Origin: BCD1 sp965230565
GTDB taxonomy: Bacteria; Bacteroidota; Bacteroidia; Chitinophagales; Saprospiraceae
Length of the DNA: 64,000 nucleotides
NCBI GenBank assembly: GCA_965230565.1
Contig: CBDDLH010000003.1
Span: 310,001-374,000 of the forward strand
Direction: 5' to 3'
Under the pieces are notes generated by a model that was given only the letters and a program-made list of their open reading frames with translations, was not told the origin of the DNA and searched no databases. The translations under genes and the position numbers were made by a program. Below, one piece after another: positions 53,117-63,357 of this stretch (the stretch's first letter is position 1; each line of letters opens with the position of its first letter).

Positions 53117-53503
53117 ATGGAATTCACTGTAAAAACGACTATCAACGCTCCCGCCAAATCTATTTATAATGCCTGGTTGTCCAGCGAAGGTCACGCAGCC
53201 ATGACCGGTGGAGCAGCAAACATTACCGACCAGCCAGGAGATGAGTTCACGGCCTGGGATGGATACATCTCCGGAAAAAACCTGGAATTAACCCCTCACT
53301 CCCGAATTCTGCAATCCTGGCGAACCACCGAATTCCAAGATCACGAAGAAGATTCTGTTTTGGAAATTATTCTCAAGGAAACCAATGACCAAACGGAATT
53401 AACCTTGATCCACACCAATCTACCCGCTCATGGGGAACAATACAAAAAGGGCTGGAATGACCATTATTTTCAGCCTATGAAAACTTATTTTTCACCTATT
53501 TGA
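53117..53503 (+). CDS. SRPBCC/AHSA1-like domain protein
   Basis: A 128-residue helix-grip protein starting EFTVKTTINAPAKSIYNAWL with GHAAMTGGAANITDQPGDEF and a C-terminal NDHYFQPMKTYF helix. This is the activator-of-Hsp90-ATPase-like subgroup, with unknown ligand. It is encoded immediately after the DUF6090 gene and may be translated from the same transcript. It is distinct from the SRPBCC protein at 50805. Confidence 0.82.
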   Translation: MEFTVKTTINAPAKSIYNAWLSSEGHAAMTGGAANITDQPGDEFTAWDGYISGKNLELTPHSRILQSWRTTEFQDHEEDSVLEIILKETNDQTELTLIHTNLPAHGEQYKKGWNDHYFQPMKTYFSPI

Positions 53504-53644
53504 CCGAACAAAACCTTAAAAAACAGGTGTTTATACGGTTACATCTTTTATTGGAACAGACTAGTTTTGAGAAATAGTATTTAGCATTTCAAGACTATCG
53601 CCCTCTTTTGTTAGAAAATTTCTATTTCACAATCTAATCCAATA

Positions 53645-55312
53645 ATGATGAAACTGATCAAACCATCCGTCAGTCCCCTCCTATTTATTTTCATAATACT
53701 ATTTAGCTCTGGGTGTACTCTTTCGATAATTCGTCAATTTGAACCAGGGTCCAAAACAAGCTCAAGCGCGAATCCTTCAGGCGATGACGAGCTTGCCAGG
53801 AACATGGTAGAATTAGATGGACTGGGCACAGGCTATGATCTGGTTTTTACCGACCCTGAAGATCTTAGTCGAAATTCCGTCCAAAACGGAAGCTCGGTTA
53901 AACCGCAGGTATTTTTATTTGAACCAGACGGTAATAATTTTATCGACATAAAAATGCCTGGAAAAATATATCGGAGGAATCTTCCGAAAGGCGTTACCGG
54001 AGTTCATCTTTCTGAATTCAAAACTTCGTCAGATGCCCGATGGGTTCGTACCGCTTCTGATTATCAAAATTCATTCAAATTTGACATTTCTGTGGGCGGC
54101 GGAGTTCCCGATGTAGCTTCATTCACCGGCAGCACCTCCTTTAAAAATGTGAATGAGAATACCCGCAACCATCAAAATATGTATCTCCATCAGGATGGCT
54201 CCTTTGAAGGCCATATCCTGGCCTTAAACGGTGTATATAAGCAAAAATTAAATCCAGCATTTATTGAATCTGTTAACAGACTACCGGATACCACAAATAC
54301 AGAGGTATACAATTCATTTATCAGAAGATGGGGTACCCATTATTCAAATCAATGCACCTATGGGGGAAAATGTACCTATAAATTCACTTTCACCCAAAAT
54401 GCTTTCAGTACCAGTTCCGATACAGAAACTTCTTTCGGCATAAAAGCTGAAGCAGGTGCGGAGGAAGTCAAAGTGAATTTTGATGCCAATATGGACATAG
54501 AAGCCAAATCAAAATTCATGAAAACTTCGGGAGCACAAAACATTGAGTTTATTTCTCATGGGGGCAGTGGAGCACGGAATTTTGAAGACTGGTCCAGGGA
54601 TGCAATGGAATTCAGGGTTCCGATAGACATCTCATTTGTATCCTATATTCACCTGTTGATCCCATACTGGTTCCCGGAAATGGACCCGGTGGTGTTAGAC
54701 AAAAAGCGAGCCTTACTGGATGAGGCACTCAGAATATATTTTTTGAACAAAGCCTATAATGGCAATTCCAATTACGGCAATTTCTTTAACAAAAAAAAGA
54801 TCCGTTTCAGAGCTACTATTTTAGCAATGGAATTCACTGAAGTAAGCCCTTCCAATGAAAAGGATGCAACCATCATCGCTGACAAAAACAATGAAATCTA
54901 TGGGACGATAGGGTTACTGGCCTTTGATGCAAAGACGGAATTAACTTTTGCTCAGCCTGTCGCACTTTTTGATCTTGATGACACCCATTTCCTGAAAAAA
55001 GATGAGGGTACTATTATCTACTTTAAAGATGGAGAGGTAATTACTTTTAACGACAAGCAAAAAAAGATCATTCATAATACCCTTGAATTCAGTGTAAACC
55101 CTACAGCGGTGGAGAGTGGTTATTTATGCCTTATTTCAAAACTGTACGAAAAAGATATACCTGTTACAACAAAATTTGGCGAAACAGGACTTTACTCAAC
55201 CGATAGCCGCATCAAATTAACAGATGCTTCCTATGAACCGCAGTCCATCATTCTCACGACTTCAGACGGAGATGTGATGACCTTTAGGGTCAAATTGGAA
55301 AAACTGGAATAA
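53645..55312 (+). CDS. MACPF (membrane attack complex/perforin) lipoprotein
   Basis: A lipoprotein signal ends FSSGC (Cys24). The MACPF signature YNSFIRRWGTHY is at 222-233, followed by paired cysteines Cys237 and Cys243 and amphipathic beta-hairpin candidates (about 145-170 and 255-300). A beta-rich C-terminal part (about 375-555) may bind a target. In Bacteroidales, MACPF lipoproteins (BSAP) kill related strains by pore formation. The lipid anchor and the family signature suggest a similar antagonistic or surface role here. Confidence 0.85.
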   Translation: MMKLIKPSVSPLLFIFIILFSSGCTLSIIRQFEPGSKTSSSANPSGDDELARNMVELDGLGTGYDLVFTDPEDLSRNSVQNGSSVKPQVFLFEPDGNNFIDIKMPGKIYRRNLPKGVTGVHLSEFKTSSDARWVRTASDYQNSFKFDISVGGGVPDVASFTGSTSFKNVNENTRNHQNMYLHQDGSFEGHILALNGVYKQKLNPAFIESVNRLPDTTNTEVYNSFIRRWGTHYSNQCTYGGKCTYKFTFTQNAFSTSSDTETSFGIKAEAGAEEVKVNFDANMDIEAKSKFMKTSGAQNIEFISHGGSGARNFEDWSRDAMEFRVPIDISFVSYIHLLIPYWFPEMDPVVLDKKRALLDEALRIYFLNKAYNGNSNYGNFFNKKKIRFRATILAMEFTEVSPSNEKDATIIADKNNEIYGTIGLLAFDAKTELTFAQPVALFDLDDTHFLKKDEGTIIYFKDGEVITFNDKQKKIIHNTLEFSVNPTAVESGYLCLISKLYEKDIPVTTKFGETGLYSTDSRIKLTDASYEPQSIILTTSDGDVMTFRVKLEKLE

Positions 55313-55357
55313 AATTTAAATCCAATACACCAAAATTCATCATATAAATCCTTTTTT

Positions 55358-57196
55358 ATGAAAATCAAATTTACCCTTTATCTCTTGATGTCCTCATTAT
55401 GGATGTTTTCTATTACACCTAACCTGACAGGACAAACGTTTAATAACCCCGTTCCAATACCTTACATCATGCCAGGGCCCCACTTTGACATCGACATCAC
55501 TGACGGCCTTCATAATTTTGACCCGAACGGAAGTGTAACAGATATCAACCTGAATGTGTCTTTGCCGACCTATTGCTACAATGAAATTGGCAATACAGGC
55601 ATGTCATATCTGGGCCCCACTTTATTTTTCGACAGAGGGGAATCACAGACCTTTAACATTACGAATTTCCTGCCTGACAATGCGAATACTACGGTTCACT
55701 GGCATGGTTTAAATTTGCCGGCGGAAATGGACGGAGGTCCTCACCAGGTGATTTTCAATGACTCGACCTGGTCGCCACATTTTCCGGTAATCGACGAAGT
55801 CCAGACAGCATGGTACCATACCCATCTGATGGACCTGACAACAGATCAGGTGATCCGTGGCCTGGCAGGAATGATCATCGTTGAAGACCCGGAGAACGAC
55901 CCGCTTCATGATGTATTCCCCAATGAATATGGAGTTAATGATTTCCCAATTGTTATCCAGGAAAAAGGCTTTGTATTGGATTCCACGACCACCCCACCAA
56001 CGGCAACTGCTATCAAAGCGGGAGAAAAACCGGGTAATGGCCCTTATACACTTATTAATGGAGTAGTAGGGGGTGTATTGCACGTACCACAGCAAGGGTT
56101 TGTACGGCTGAGAATTTTAAATGGATCACCCCGTAAAATGTTCAACATTGGATTGTCACGGCAATTACACAACCCTAACACCTTTGAAACTATGTGGTTT
56201 TTTGCGTCCGGTGGTGGATACCTGGATCACCTTCGTTCAATGGATTCAACCTTAATGGCCGTAGGAGACCGAAGGGAATTCCTGGTCTCGTTTGAAAATC
56301 ACACCAATGGAGATACTATTTACATGAGTAACTTATCTCTTCCGCAGGATGTCAGATACGGAAATACACCTGGAAGTGCTTTAATGGCATTTGTTGTGGA
56401 TAATACGATCATTCCACAAGATCCAATATTTTCAGTTCCGTTTCAATTGGGGACTTTAGAACCGGTTCCTGGTGAGATACACAGGACGCGTGAGAAGAAC
56501 CTCATGGGACAACCAAATCCTCCCGGGCAAGGGCAACAATGGACTATTGACGGAACCCCAATGGATCTGAATGTTATAAACGATACGGTGCTTGTTAACA
56601 CCAAGGAACGCTGGATCATTCACAACCTCACGGAACATGCACATCCATTCCATATTCACAAGGTCCAATTCCAGGTAGTGGAATATGAAGGTTTATTGGG
56701 TGCCAGTGACCAATCCGGGACCTACACTTTCCCGAATCTGCCTGACGAACTGGTCGGGTACAAGGATGTGCAATTGATCAGAAAGAATGCAACGCTGACC
56801 TTCGAAGCTCGTTTTGACAGTTTCCCAAGCCCGCTCGAAGCCAATTACGGATTCATGTATCACTGCCATATTCTCACACATGAGGACACCAGTATGATGC
56901 ACCAGTTCGTAGTAGTCGATTCAGTTGATTATTTCACCGGCAATTCGGAAGTCCAGACGGCCTTACCTCTGGAAGTATTTCCAAATCCGGCCGGGAATAA
57001 TATATCCTTCAAGGGAGATTATGACAATCCGGGAATATTGCGGTTCTATGACCTTTCCGGTAAACTTTTGAGGGAGGAGGAAGTCCTTTCGTTGTCAGCG
57101 TCCACCGTGCCCGTCGGTGACCTGCCACGGGGTATGGTTATCGTAGAATTTACTTCAGGGCAGCAGATTTATGTTCAAAAACTAACGCTTCATTAA
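55358..57196 (+). CDS. Secreted multicopper oxidase with T9SS sorting domain
   Basis: A signal peptide (about 1-25) is followed by a multicopper oxidase. Copper motifs: HWHG (114-117), WYHTH (152-156), HPFHIH (429-434) and HCHILTHEDTSMM (502-514); the last Met gives the axial ligand of the T1 copper. The C-terminus is a T9SS type A domain (LEVFPNPAGNN onward). Likely substrates: phenols, Cu(I) or metals. Its placement in the periplasm or outside is consistent with laccase- or CueO-like activity. A terminator follows. Confidence 0.9.
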   Translation: MKIKFTLYLLMSSLWMFSITPNLTGQTFNNPVPIPYIMPGPHFDIDITDGLHNFDPNGSVTDINLNVSLPTYCYNEIGNTGMSYLGPTLFFDRGESQTFNITNFLPDNANTTVHWHGLNLPAEMDGGPHQVIFNDSTWSPHFPVIDEVQTAWYHTHLMDLTTDQVIRGLAGMIIVEDPENDPLHDVFPNEYGVNDFPIVIQEKGFVLDSTTTPPTATAIKAGEKPGNGPYTLINGVVGGVLHVPQQGFVRLRILNGSPRKMFNIGLSRQLHNPNTFETMWFFASGGGYLDHLRSMDSTLMAVGDRREFLVSFENHTNGDTIYMSNLSLPQDVRYGNTPGSALMAFVVDNTIIPQDPIFSVPFQLGTLEPVPGEIHRTREKNLMGQPNPPGQGQQWTIDGTPMDLNVINDTVLVNTKERWIIHNLTEHAHPFHIHKVQFQVVEYEGLLGASDQSGTYTFPNLPDELVGYKDVQLIRKNATLTFEARFDSFPSPLEANYGFMYHCHILTHEDTSMMHQFVVVDSVDYFTGNSEVQTALPLEVFPNPAGNNISFKGDYDNPGILRFYDLSGKLLREEEVLSLSASTVPVGDLPRGMVIVEFTSGQQIYVQKLTLH

Positions 57197-57236
57197 AACA
57201 TTAAAGCTGTAAAAGAGTAAGCATAACTAACTCTTG

Positions 57237-57285
57237 ATGCCATGCCAATTTCAGATTTCAACATCTTGAAGGCATGGCATTTTTA
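57237..57285 (+). terminator. Terminator after the multicopper oxidase
   Basis: ATGCCATGCC (57237-57246) and GGCATGGCAT (57271-57280) form a perfect 10-bp stem followed by TTTTATTTT. It lies 41 bp after the stop. Confidence 0.82.
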
Positions 57286-57364
57286 TTTTGTGAATGTTGC
57301 CTTTCTTAGTACTTTTATGAGTTCTGTCCGGCTCCGGAAATCACCGTCGGACGGTTTTCAATTA

Positions 57365-57405
57365 AACCAGAAACCCGTAATTAAATAAGCTGTAACCAGC
57401 AACCA
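57365..57405. repeat. AACCAGCAACC-family copy, inverted orientation
   Basis: AACCAGAAACCCGTAATTAA followed by GTAACCAGCAACCA just before the GH92 lipoprotein start. It belongs to the same dispersed word family as the copies at 21928, 25367, 36069, 36517 and 40897. Confidence 0.65.
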
Positions 57406-57422
57406 AAATAAATTATCAATTT

Positions 57423-60400
57423 ATGAAAAAGTACTTCTTCCTCTTACTCATTGTCATCGGCATTTCTTCCTGCAAAACCGCTGATCCGACTGAACCGGAA
57501 AATGATCTTACCCAATATGTAGATCTCATGATCGGTACCGATGCCACAGGGTAATATGTTCCCCGGGCCAAGTGTGCCATTTGGTGGTGTACAATTGAGC
57601 CCTGATACGTATAACGATGGTTGTTGTGCCGGTTACCATTATACGCATAATACCATCATTGGATTTTCTCATACGCATTTGAGCGGAACCGGATGTGCTG
57701 ACTATGGAGACGTCTTATTTATGCCGGCCGTGGGAGGAATAAACATCATGCCCGGAACCGAAGAAGACCCGGACTCAGGGATACCGCTCCCGCTTCAGCC
57801 ACGACCGGGAAACTACCTCTCCGGGGTATTACAGCGTCATGCTCGATGATTATGATGTAAAAGTTGAGTTAGCTGCAACGGCGAGGGTGGGTTTTCACAA
57901 ATATACTTATCCGAAATCTGATGACAGTCATATCATCCTCGACCTGGAGCATGACATCACCAGTGGAGAAGAGCCTAAGGAGGATTGTTTCATACGCGTG
58001 GTGAGTGATACTGAAATTGAAGGACTGCGACACTCCAGAGGTTGGGCGAGTGATCAGTATGTTTATTTCGTAGCTCAGTTCTCAGAACCATTTACCGAAG
58101 CATTGCTTTACAATGATGATGAACTTCAAGGCGATGCAAAAGAAGTAACTGGAAAGGTTGTTAAGGCCGCTTTTAAATATGCTACCGAGAAAGATCAGTC
58201 CATTATGGTCAAAGTCGGGATTTCTGCAGTAAGCATGGATGGTGCCAGAAAAAATCTCCGGGCGGAACTCGACCACTGGGATTTTAAAGGGGTTGTTGAA
58301 CAGACCAAAGAAGCCTGGAATAAGGAACTGAACGTACTCCAAATTGAAGGAGGTTCTGAGGATCAAAGAACCAAATTCTATACTGCCTTATATCACGCCC
58401 TGCTGACCCCAAACCTGTACATGGATGTCGACGGTCAATACCGTGGTCTGGACCATGAGGTGCACGCAAGCGAAGGCTTCAATTATTACAGCGTCTTTTC
58501 ATTATGGGACACTTATCGCGCTCTCCATCCACTGATCAATTTGATCAGCCCGGAACGCAATGAGGATTTCATCAAAACCATGATCAAACAATATGAGCAC
58601 ACCGGGCTTTTGCCTGTCTGGGAATTGTCGGGCTGTGAAAACAATTGCATGATCGGCTACCACAGTGTTCCGGTCATCGTGGATACCTACATGAAGGGGT
58701 ATCGTGATTTCGACGTAGATAAAGCGTTTGAAGCCATGCTGGCTGCCGGGGCGCAGAACAGTGAAGGCATCCAGCCTTACCGGGAATATGAATTCATTCC
58801 AAGAGACAAATCGGCCAACTCTGTTTCCAAGGTACTGGAATATGCGTATGACGACTGGACCATTGCTCAATTTGCCAGAGCCCTTGGCAATGAAGAGGTT
58901 TATAAAGAGTACATCAAACGTTCCCAGTATTTCAAAAACATGTTCGATCCTTCTACTGGGTTGATGCGTCCGAGATATGATGATGGAACCTGGTCAAGCC
59001 CTTTCAATCCACTACAGATCACGATGCTGGATGGCGGAGATTACACAGAAGCCAATGCCTGGCAATACAGCTTTTATGTGCCTCATGCCGTAAATGCCCA
59101 CATCGACTTACTGGGTGGAGATGAAAATTACATTGCCAAACTGGATACCTTTTTTACTCTGGAAACCAATAATGAAGATGCTCCATCTGACTTTGTAGGT
59201 CTGTTTGGCCAATACGCTCACGGTAATGAACCCGGTCATCACATGCCTTACCTCTACAATTACGCCGGTGTGCCATGGAAGGGCCAGGAACTCGTCCGTA
59301 AGACCATGCAGGAATTATATACCACAGCGCCCGACGGATTGTGCGGGAACGATGATTGTGGCCAGTTATCCGCCTGGTACCTTTTCAGTGCCATGGGATT
59401 CTATCCGGTTTGCCCGGGACAGGACATGTACGTCATGGGCAGTCCGATCTTTGACAAGGTGACGCTGAACCTCCCGAATGGCAAACAATTTGTGATCAAC
59501 TCCACCAATGCCGGCAGTGATAATATGTATGTGCAGTCAGTTACCCGAAACGGAGAACCTTATCCATATTCTTACATCACCCATACCGATATCATGAAGG
59601 GAGGCGAGATCACCTTTGACATGGGCGCAGAACCCAACAAAGAGTGGGCTGCAGCAAAGGAACACAGACCCTTTTCACTGGAGATCGAACCGGAAAATTT
59701 GCTTAAACCCTTAGGCTCAGCCAAAGTATTCAACCCGTTTATTTCAACAGATCAAAGAATGTTCTATGACGACATCACCTTTGAACTGGATTGTATTTCA
59801 GAGGAAGTGGACATCTATTACACGCTGGATGGTAGCGATCCGGATCAAAACAGCACAAAATATTCGGGCCCTGTAACTTTGAATGCGACAACTACCGTGA
59901 AGGCCAAAGCTTTTAAAGAAGGATTCGATCCTAGCGGTATTGCGACCCACGATTTCATGAAAGCTAATGTAAAATTTGATGGCCAATACCCGAAAGTGAC
60001 CTATCTGGCACCTGCCAATGGAATGGATGCGGCAGGTGGAGATGCTGACGGCAAATATGCCGGCAATTACACCGGGGGAGGTGATCATGGTCTTGTGGAT
60101 GGAAAACTCGGCACCTTTTTATACAATGACGGCCAATGGCAGGGATTCAGCGGAAAGGATATGGAAGCGGTTATTGATCTTGGGAAATCAATGCCAGTGA
60201 ACCGGGTTACCGCCGGATTCTTACAAAGCATCGGGGTATGGATCTTCCATCCTGCCGAGGTTGAATTTTTGATTTCTGAAAATGGGGAAGATTTTCAATC
60301 TTTAGGAAGTGTTGAAAATGAGATCAGCATTGATACGGCCGTTGACGGGATAAAATACCTATCAAAACCTGCGAATGGTCAGCAAGCACGCTGGATAAAG

Positions 60401-60493
60401 GTACACGCCAAAAATATCGGGTTATGTCCTTCCTGGCATCATGGGGCCGGAGGTAAGGCATGGGTATTTGCGGATGAGATTATCGTGGAGTAA
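57423..60493 (+). pseudogene. GH92 alpha-mannosidase lipoprotein, two frameshifts
   Basis: 57423 starts a lipoprotein (signal ending GISSC) and the GH92 hallmark YVDLMIGTDATG. An extra G in GGG 57549-57551 breaks the frame; GNMFPGPSVPFGGVQLSPDT follows. A second extra G at 57778-57780 interrupts DPDSGYRSRFSHDRE; the remaining 2.7 kb reads cleanly with catalytic-region motifs such as WDTYRALHPL and NDDCGQLSAWY. The C-terminus has a chitobiase-like YYTLDGSDPDQNST domain and a discoidin-like carbohydrate-binding domain. Deleting one base at each site restores a full enzyme of about 1020 residues. Confidence 0.8.
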
Positions 60494-60501
60494 ATATAAA
60501 A

Positions 60502-60685
60502 GAAGCTGTCTCACAAGTAAAAGCACAAAACTACGTACGAAACTTTATTTTACGTCACACAGATTTTCACTGATATTATTTTTAATTTCCAAATTTGAAT
60601 CTGCGTTAATCTGTGTTATACAAACCGATGGTGCGGCATGTCACTTCATTCCATCTGCAAGAACAATACTTATGAGACAGCCTCT
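60502..60685. repeat. Nested inverted-repeat element
   Basis: Outer arms GAAGCTGTCTCACAAG (60502-60517) and CTTATGAGACAGCCTC (60670-60685) match at 14 of 16. Inner ACACAGATT (60557-60565) and AATCTGTGT (60608-60616) match exactly. The 356-bp gap between GH92 and 60850 has no gene I can support. Confidence 0.6.
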
Positions 60686-60849
60686 GGTTTTTCTATTTGC
60701 TGCAGATGATTTTTATCAACCTTTTCATACCTCCATCGATGTACGTCGAAATAAATCTGTTTTCCGAATAAAAAATCTGACAAAACCCGATAAATGGAGC
60801 AATTTCCTTTCAGTCCATTTTCATTCAAAACCTGCTTAAATTATTACTT

Positions 60850-61371
60850 ATGAATGGCCTGAAACTAAAAATAGAATCCACCTCCGGGAAAGGAAATTTT
60901 CAGATCACCAAAGGATCATTTCCCATGCTCGAAATAAAGTTTACCAGCTGGTTTTCCGGGCATGCCCAAACGAGATTTAAAGGGACAACTATCGATATAA
61001 AACCGGGGAATTTCTGGCAAAGTAAATTTTCGATCCTCAAAAACGATTCGGAGGCAGGAGAAATGAAATACCATACCAAAGGGTTTATCTCCTTCGAATT
61101 GTGGGGAGATACAGCTGAATCTACAGTTGAATATCAATTCTTAAGTAAAGGCTTTTGGAAATCTTATTACCTTTTGCTGGATGAAGCTGAAAACACTGTT
61201 TTTCGTCTCCAACCCAAATGGATATGGAGAAAATTCAGCTTTGATTATGAAGTTGAAATCCCGGATACTGAAATTGATGAAGAATATTTGACAGAATTAT
61301 TGATATATTGTGGGTACGCTACCCATGTATATGATCAAAAAAATGCCGCCACCACTGCTGCGGTAACTTAA
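60850..61371 (+). CDS. Hypothetical protein upstream of the tail-tube gene
   Basis: I do not recognise a family. A 173-residue soluble, beta-rich protein (KLKIESTSGKGNFQITKGSF start) with many aromatic residues and an acidic C-terminus ending in NAATTAAVT. It has a tubby/LURP-one-like or GRAM-like alternation of strands, but that is a weak impression. The gene lies 19 bp upstream of the tail-tube-like gene and is likely in the same unit, so a link to that structure is possible. Confidence 0.55.
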   Translation: MNGLKLKIESTSGKGNFQITKGSFPMLEIKFTSWFSGHAQTRFKGTTIDIKPGNFWQSKFSILKNDSEAGEMKYHTKGFISFELWGDTAESTVEYQFLSKGFWKSYYLLLDEAENTVFRLQPKWIWRKFSFDYEVEIPDTEIDEEYLTELLIYCGYATHVYDQKNAATTAAVT

Positions 61372-61390
61372 TAAAATGAATTGAACACCT

Positions 61391-61867
61391 ATGCCTAACG
61401 ACTCAAACAGGGATGCCATGTACCCACCGGTTGGGTTTTATTTCACCTTGAATATTGCCGGAACATCAAATGACCAGCTTGTCTCATTTAAAGAAGTTTC
61501 CGGAATTTCAGCTGACTTCAGTACAGAAAAAATTACCGAAGGAGGAGAAAACCAGTTCTCTTATCGATTACCCAAAAAAAGTAAATACTCAAATCTCGTT
61601 CTTAAAAGAGGATTGATATTACAAAACAGTCCGGTCGCTCAATGGTGTCAGGATACATTAAATTCCGGATTGCAGCAGGTTATTAATCCAAAAAACATAG
61701 TCATTTCATTACTCGACGGATCAGGCAAACCTTTAATGAACTGGGCTTTCCATAATGCCTACCCCGTCAAATGGGAAATCTCCGATTTTAAATCTTCTGC
61801 CAATGAACTGGTCATTGAAACGCTGGAATTTGCTTACACTTATTTTGAATCCAAACCTCAGGATTAA
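61391..61867 (+). CDS. Phage/contractile-injection tail-tube-like protein (gp19/TIGR02241)
   Basis: A 158-residue protein of the T4 gp19-like tail tube family. Seen: MYPPVGFYFTLNIAGTSND, SFKEVSGISADFSTEKITEG, NLVLKRGLILQNSPVAQWCQ and a C-terminal LEFAYTYFE segment. This family makes the inner tube of contractile tails, extracellular injection systems and related structures. No sheath, baseplate, spike or ATPase genes lie beside it here, so it is an orphan. It lies 22 bp before the aminotransferase gene. Confidence 0.85.
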   Translation: MPNDSNRDAMYPPVGFYFTLNIAGTSNDQLVSFKEVSGISADFSTEKITEGGENQFSYRLPKKSKYSNLVLKRGLILQNSPVAQWCQDTLNSGLQQVINPKNIVISLLDGSGKPLMNWAFHNAYPVKWEISDFKSSANELVIETLEFAYTYFESKPQD

Positions 61868-61888
61868 TCTTCCATCCAAACGCAGATC

Positions 61889-63061
61889 ATGAATCTAGAA
61901 AAGATACGCCGGGATACACCGGGTTGTCACGATAAAATATTCTTCAATAGCGCAGGAGCATCCCTGATGCCTTCTTTCGTTGTGGAAACTATCAAAGGCT
62001 ACTTTGAACAGGAGGAACAATTGGGCGGATACAAGGTCCAGGACCTTCAGGTAACCATTATCAATGAATTTTATGAGGAGGTTGCCAAACTTTTAAATTG
62101 TCTTCCGCGTAATATTGCCTTTGCCAATAGCGCTACCGACGCTTATGCCAAAGCCATTTCTTCAATTGCTTTCAAGGCAGGGGACACTGTTCTTACCACA
62201 GATGATGATTACGTTTCTAATTACATCGCTTTTATTTCCTTGAAAAATCGTTTTGGAATAAATATTCTGAGATCCGGAAATCTTGAAAACGGAGATCTGG
62301 ACCTGGAGCATTTTGAAGCACAAATCCAAGAGCATCAACCAAAACTGGTAGCCGTAACACACGTTCCTACAAACTCGGGAAAAATTCAGGATGTTGTTGG
62401 TGTGGGAAAACTGTGCAAAAAATACGATATCTTGTATTTACTGGATGCCTGCCAGTCGGTGGGTCAGATGCCTGTTGATGTGGAGGAGATCGGGTGTGAT
62501 TTTTTAAGTGTAACCGGCAGAAAATTTCTCAGAGGACCGAGAGGAACTGGTTTCCTCTATGCCTCTGATCGTATGCTTGAAGAAGGGTATATGCCCTTAT
62601 TTGCAGATGCAGGAGGGGCAGACTGGATTGCTGCAGAGCAATATCGCCCGCATAAAGAGGCTAAAAGATTCCAACTTTGGGAAAATTCCTACGCCATTTT
62701 ACTCGGACTCAAGGAAGCAGTGAAATACCTTAATGACCTTGGAGTTCAAAATGTGTTTGATTACAATCAAACATTATTGAAACAGCTGACGAAAGGCCTG
62801 CAGTCGATTCCCGGAATTAAGACCTATGATGAAGGAAGCCGGCGATCTAACATCATAACTTTTCGCAAAGGCAACCTTCAACAAAGGCAGATAAAAAGCA
62901 AACTTGATGAGGCCGGCATTTATTATTCGGTAAGTGGCATTAATTATGCCTTGATCGATTATCAAAAGAAAGGAGTGGATTGGACCATTCGGTTTTCTCC
63001 TCATTATTTCAATACCGTTGAAGAAATTAACCGGGCTTTAACCATTGTAGACAATCTTTAA
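61889..63061 (+). CDS. Class V aminotransferase-fold PLP enzyme
   Basis: A 390-residue fold-type I PLP enzyme. Lys212 in VTGRKFLRGPRGTG is the PLP Schiff-base residue; Asp186 and Gln189 (LLDACQSVGQ) bind the pyridine nitrogen and ring; the N-terminus IFFNSAGASLMP fits the family. It resembles isopenicillin N epimerase/cysteine desulfurase-like members. It lacks an obvious mobile-loop catalytic cysteine for desulfurase chemistry, so that activity is uncertain. Substrate unknown. Confidence 0.88.
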   Translation: MNLEKIRRDTPGCHDKIFFNSAGASLMPSFVVETIKGYFEQEEQLGGYKVQDLQVTIINEFYEEVAKLLNCLPRNIAFANSATDAYAKAISSIAFKAGDTVLTTDDDYVSNYIAFISLKNRFGINILRSGNLENGDLDLEHFEAQIQEHQPKLVAVTHVPTNSGKIQDVVGVGKLCKKYDILYLLDACQSVGQMPVDVEEIGCDFLSVTGRKFLRGPRGTGFLYASDRMLEEGYMPLFADAGGADWIAAEQYRPHKEAKRFQLWENSYAILLGLKEAVKYLNDLGVQNVFDYNQTLLKQLTKGLQSIPGIKTYDEGSRRSNIITFRKGNLQQRQIKSKLDEAGIYYSVSGINYALIDYQKKGVDWTIRFSPHYFNTVEEINRALTIVDNL

Positions 63062-63092
63062 TTATTAGTATAGGACAAAGCATTGAATTTCG

Positions 63093-63178
63093 AAAAACCT
63101 CCGAGGTTTCAATTATAGTTGCGTGTGAATTTTTCCATAATCCTCAGATTTCAGAGGCCCAAAACCCCGGAGGTTTCC
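63093..63178. repeat. AAACCTCCGAGGTTT-type palindrome pair
   Basis: AAACCTCCGAGGTTT (63095-63109) and AAACCCCGGAGGTTT (63161-63175) frame a CCTC-AGATTTCA-GAGG hairpin. It can act as a terminator for the aminotransferase gene. The 296-bp gap before 63358 shows no other feature. Confidence 0.55.
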
Positions 63179-63357
63179 TTTCCGGATAATTATTTAAAAA
63201 AATTTGTCCTGTACTCAGAGCCGCTAAACAAAAGCCTTTAGATCATAGATTTTTTTTGCTTTTGTTTTCTGAATAGGTTATATTCCCCATTATTACGGTC
63301 TGGTGACAATATGGACCTTATCTGGAATAAGCCCTGGTCTAAAAATGGGATTTTTTG

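Noticed and set aside
60441..60839. 132-codon ORF after the GH92 gene
   Set aside because: It overlaps the GH92 end in another frame and runs through the nested inverted-repeat element; no protein-like pattern.
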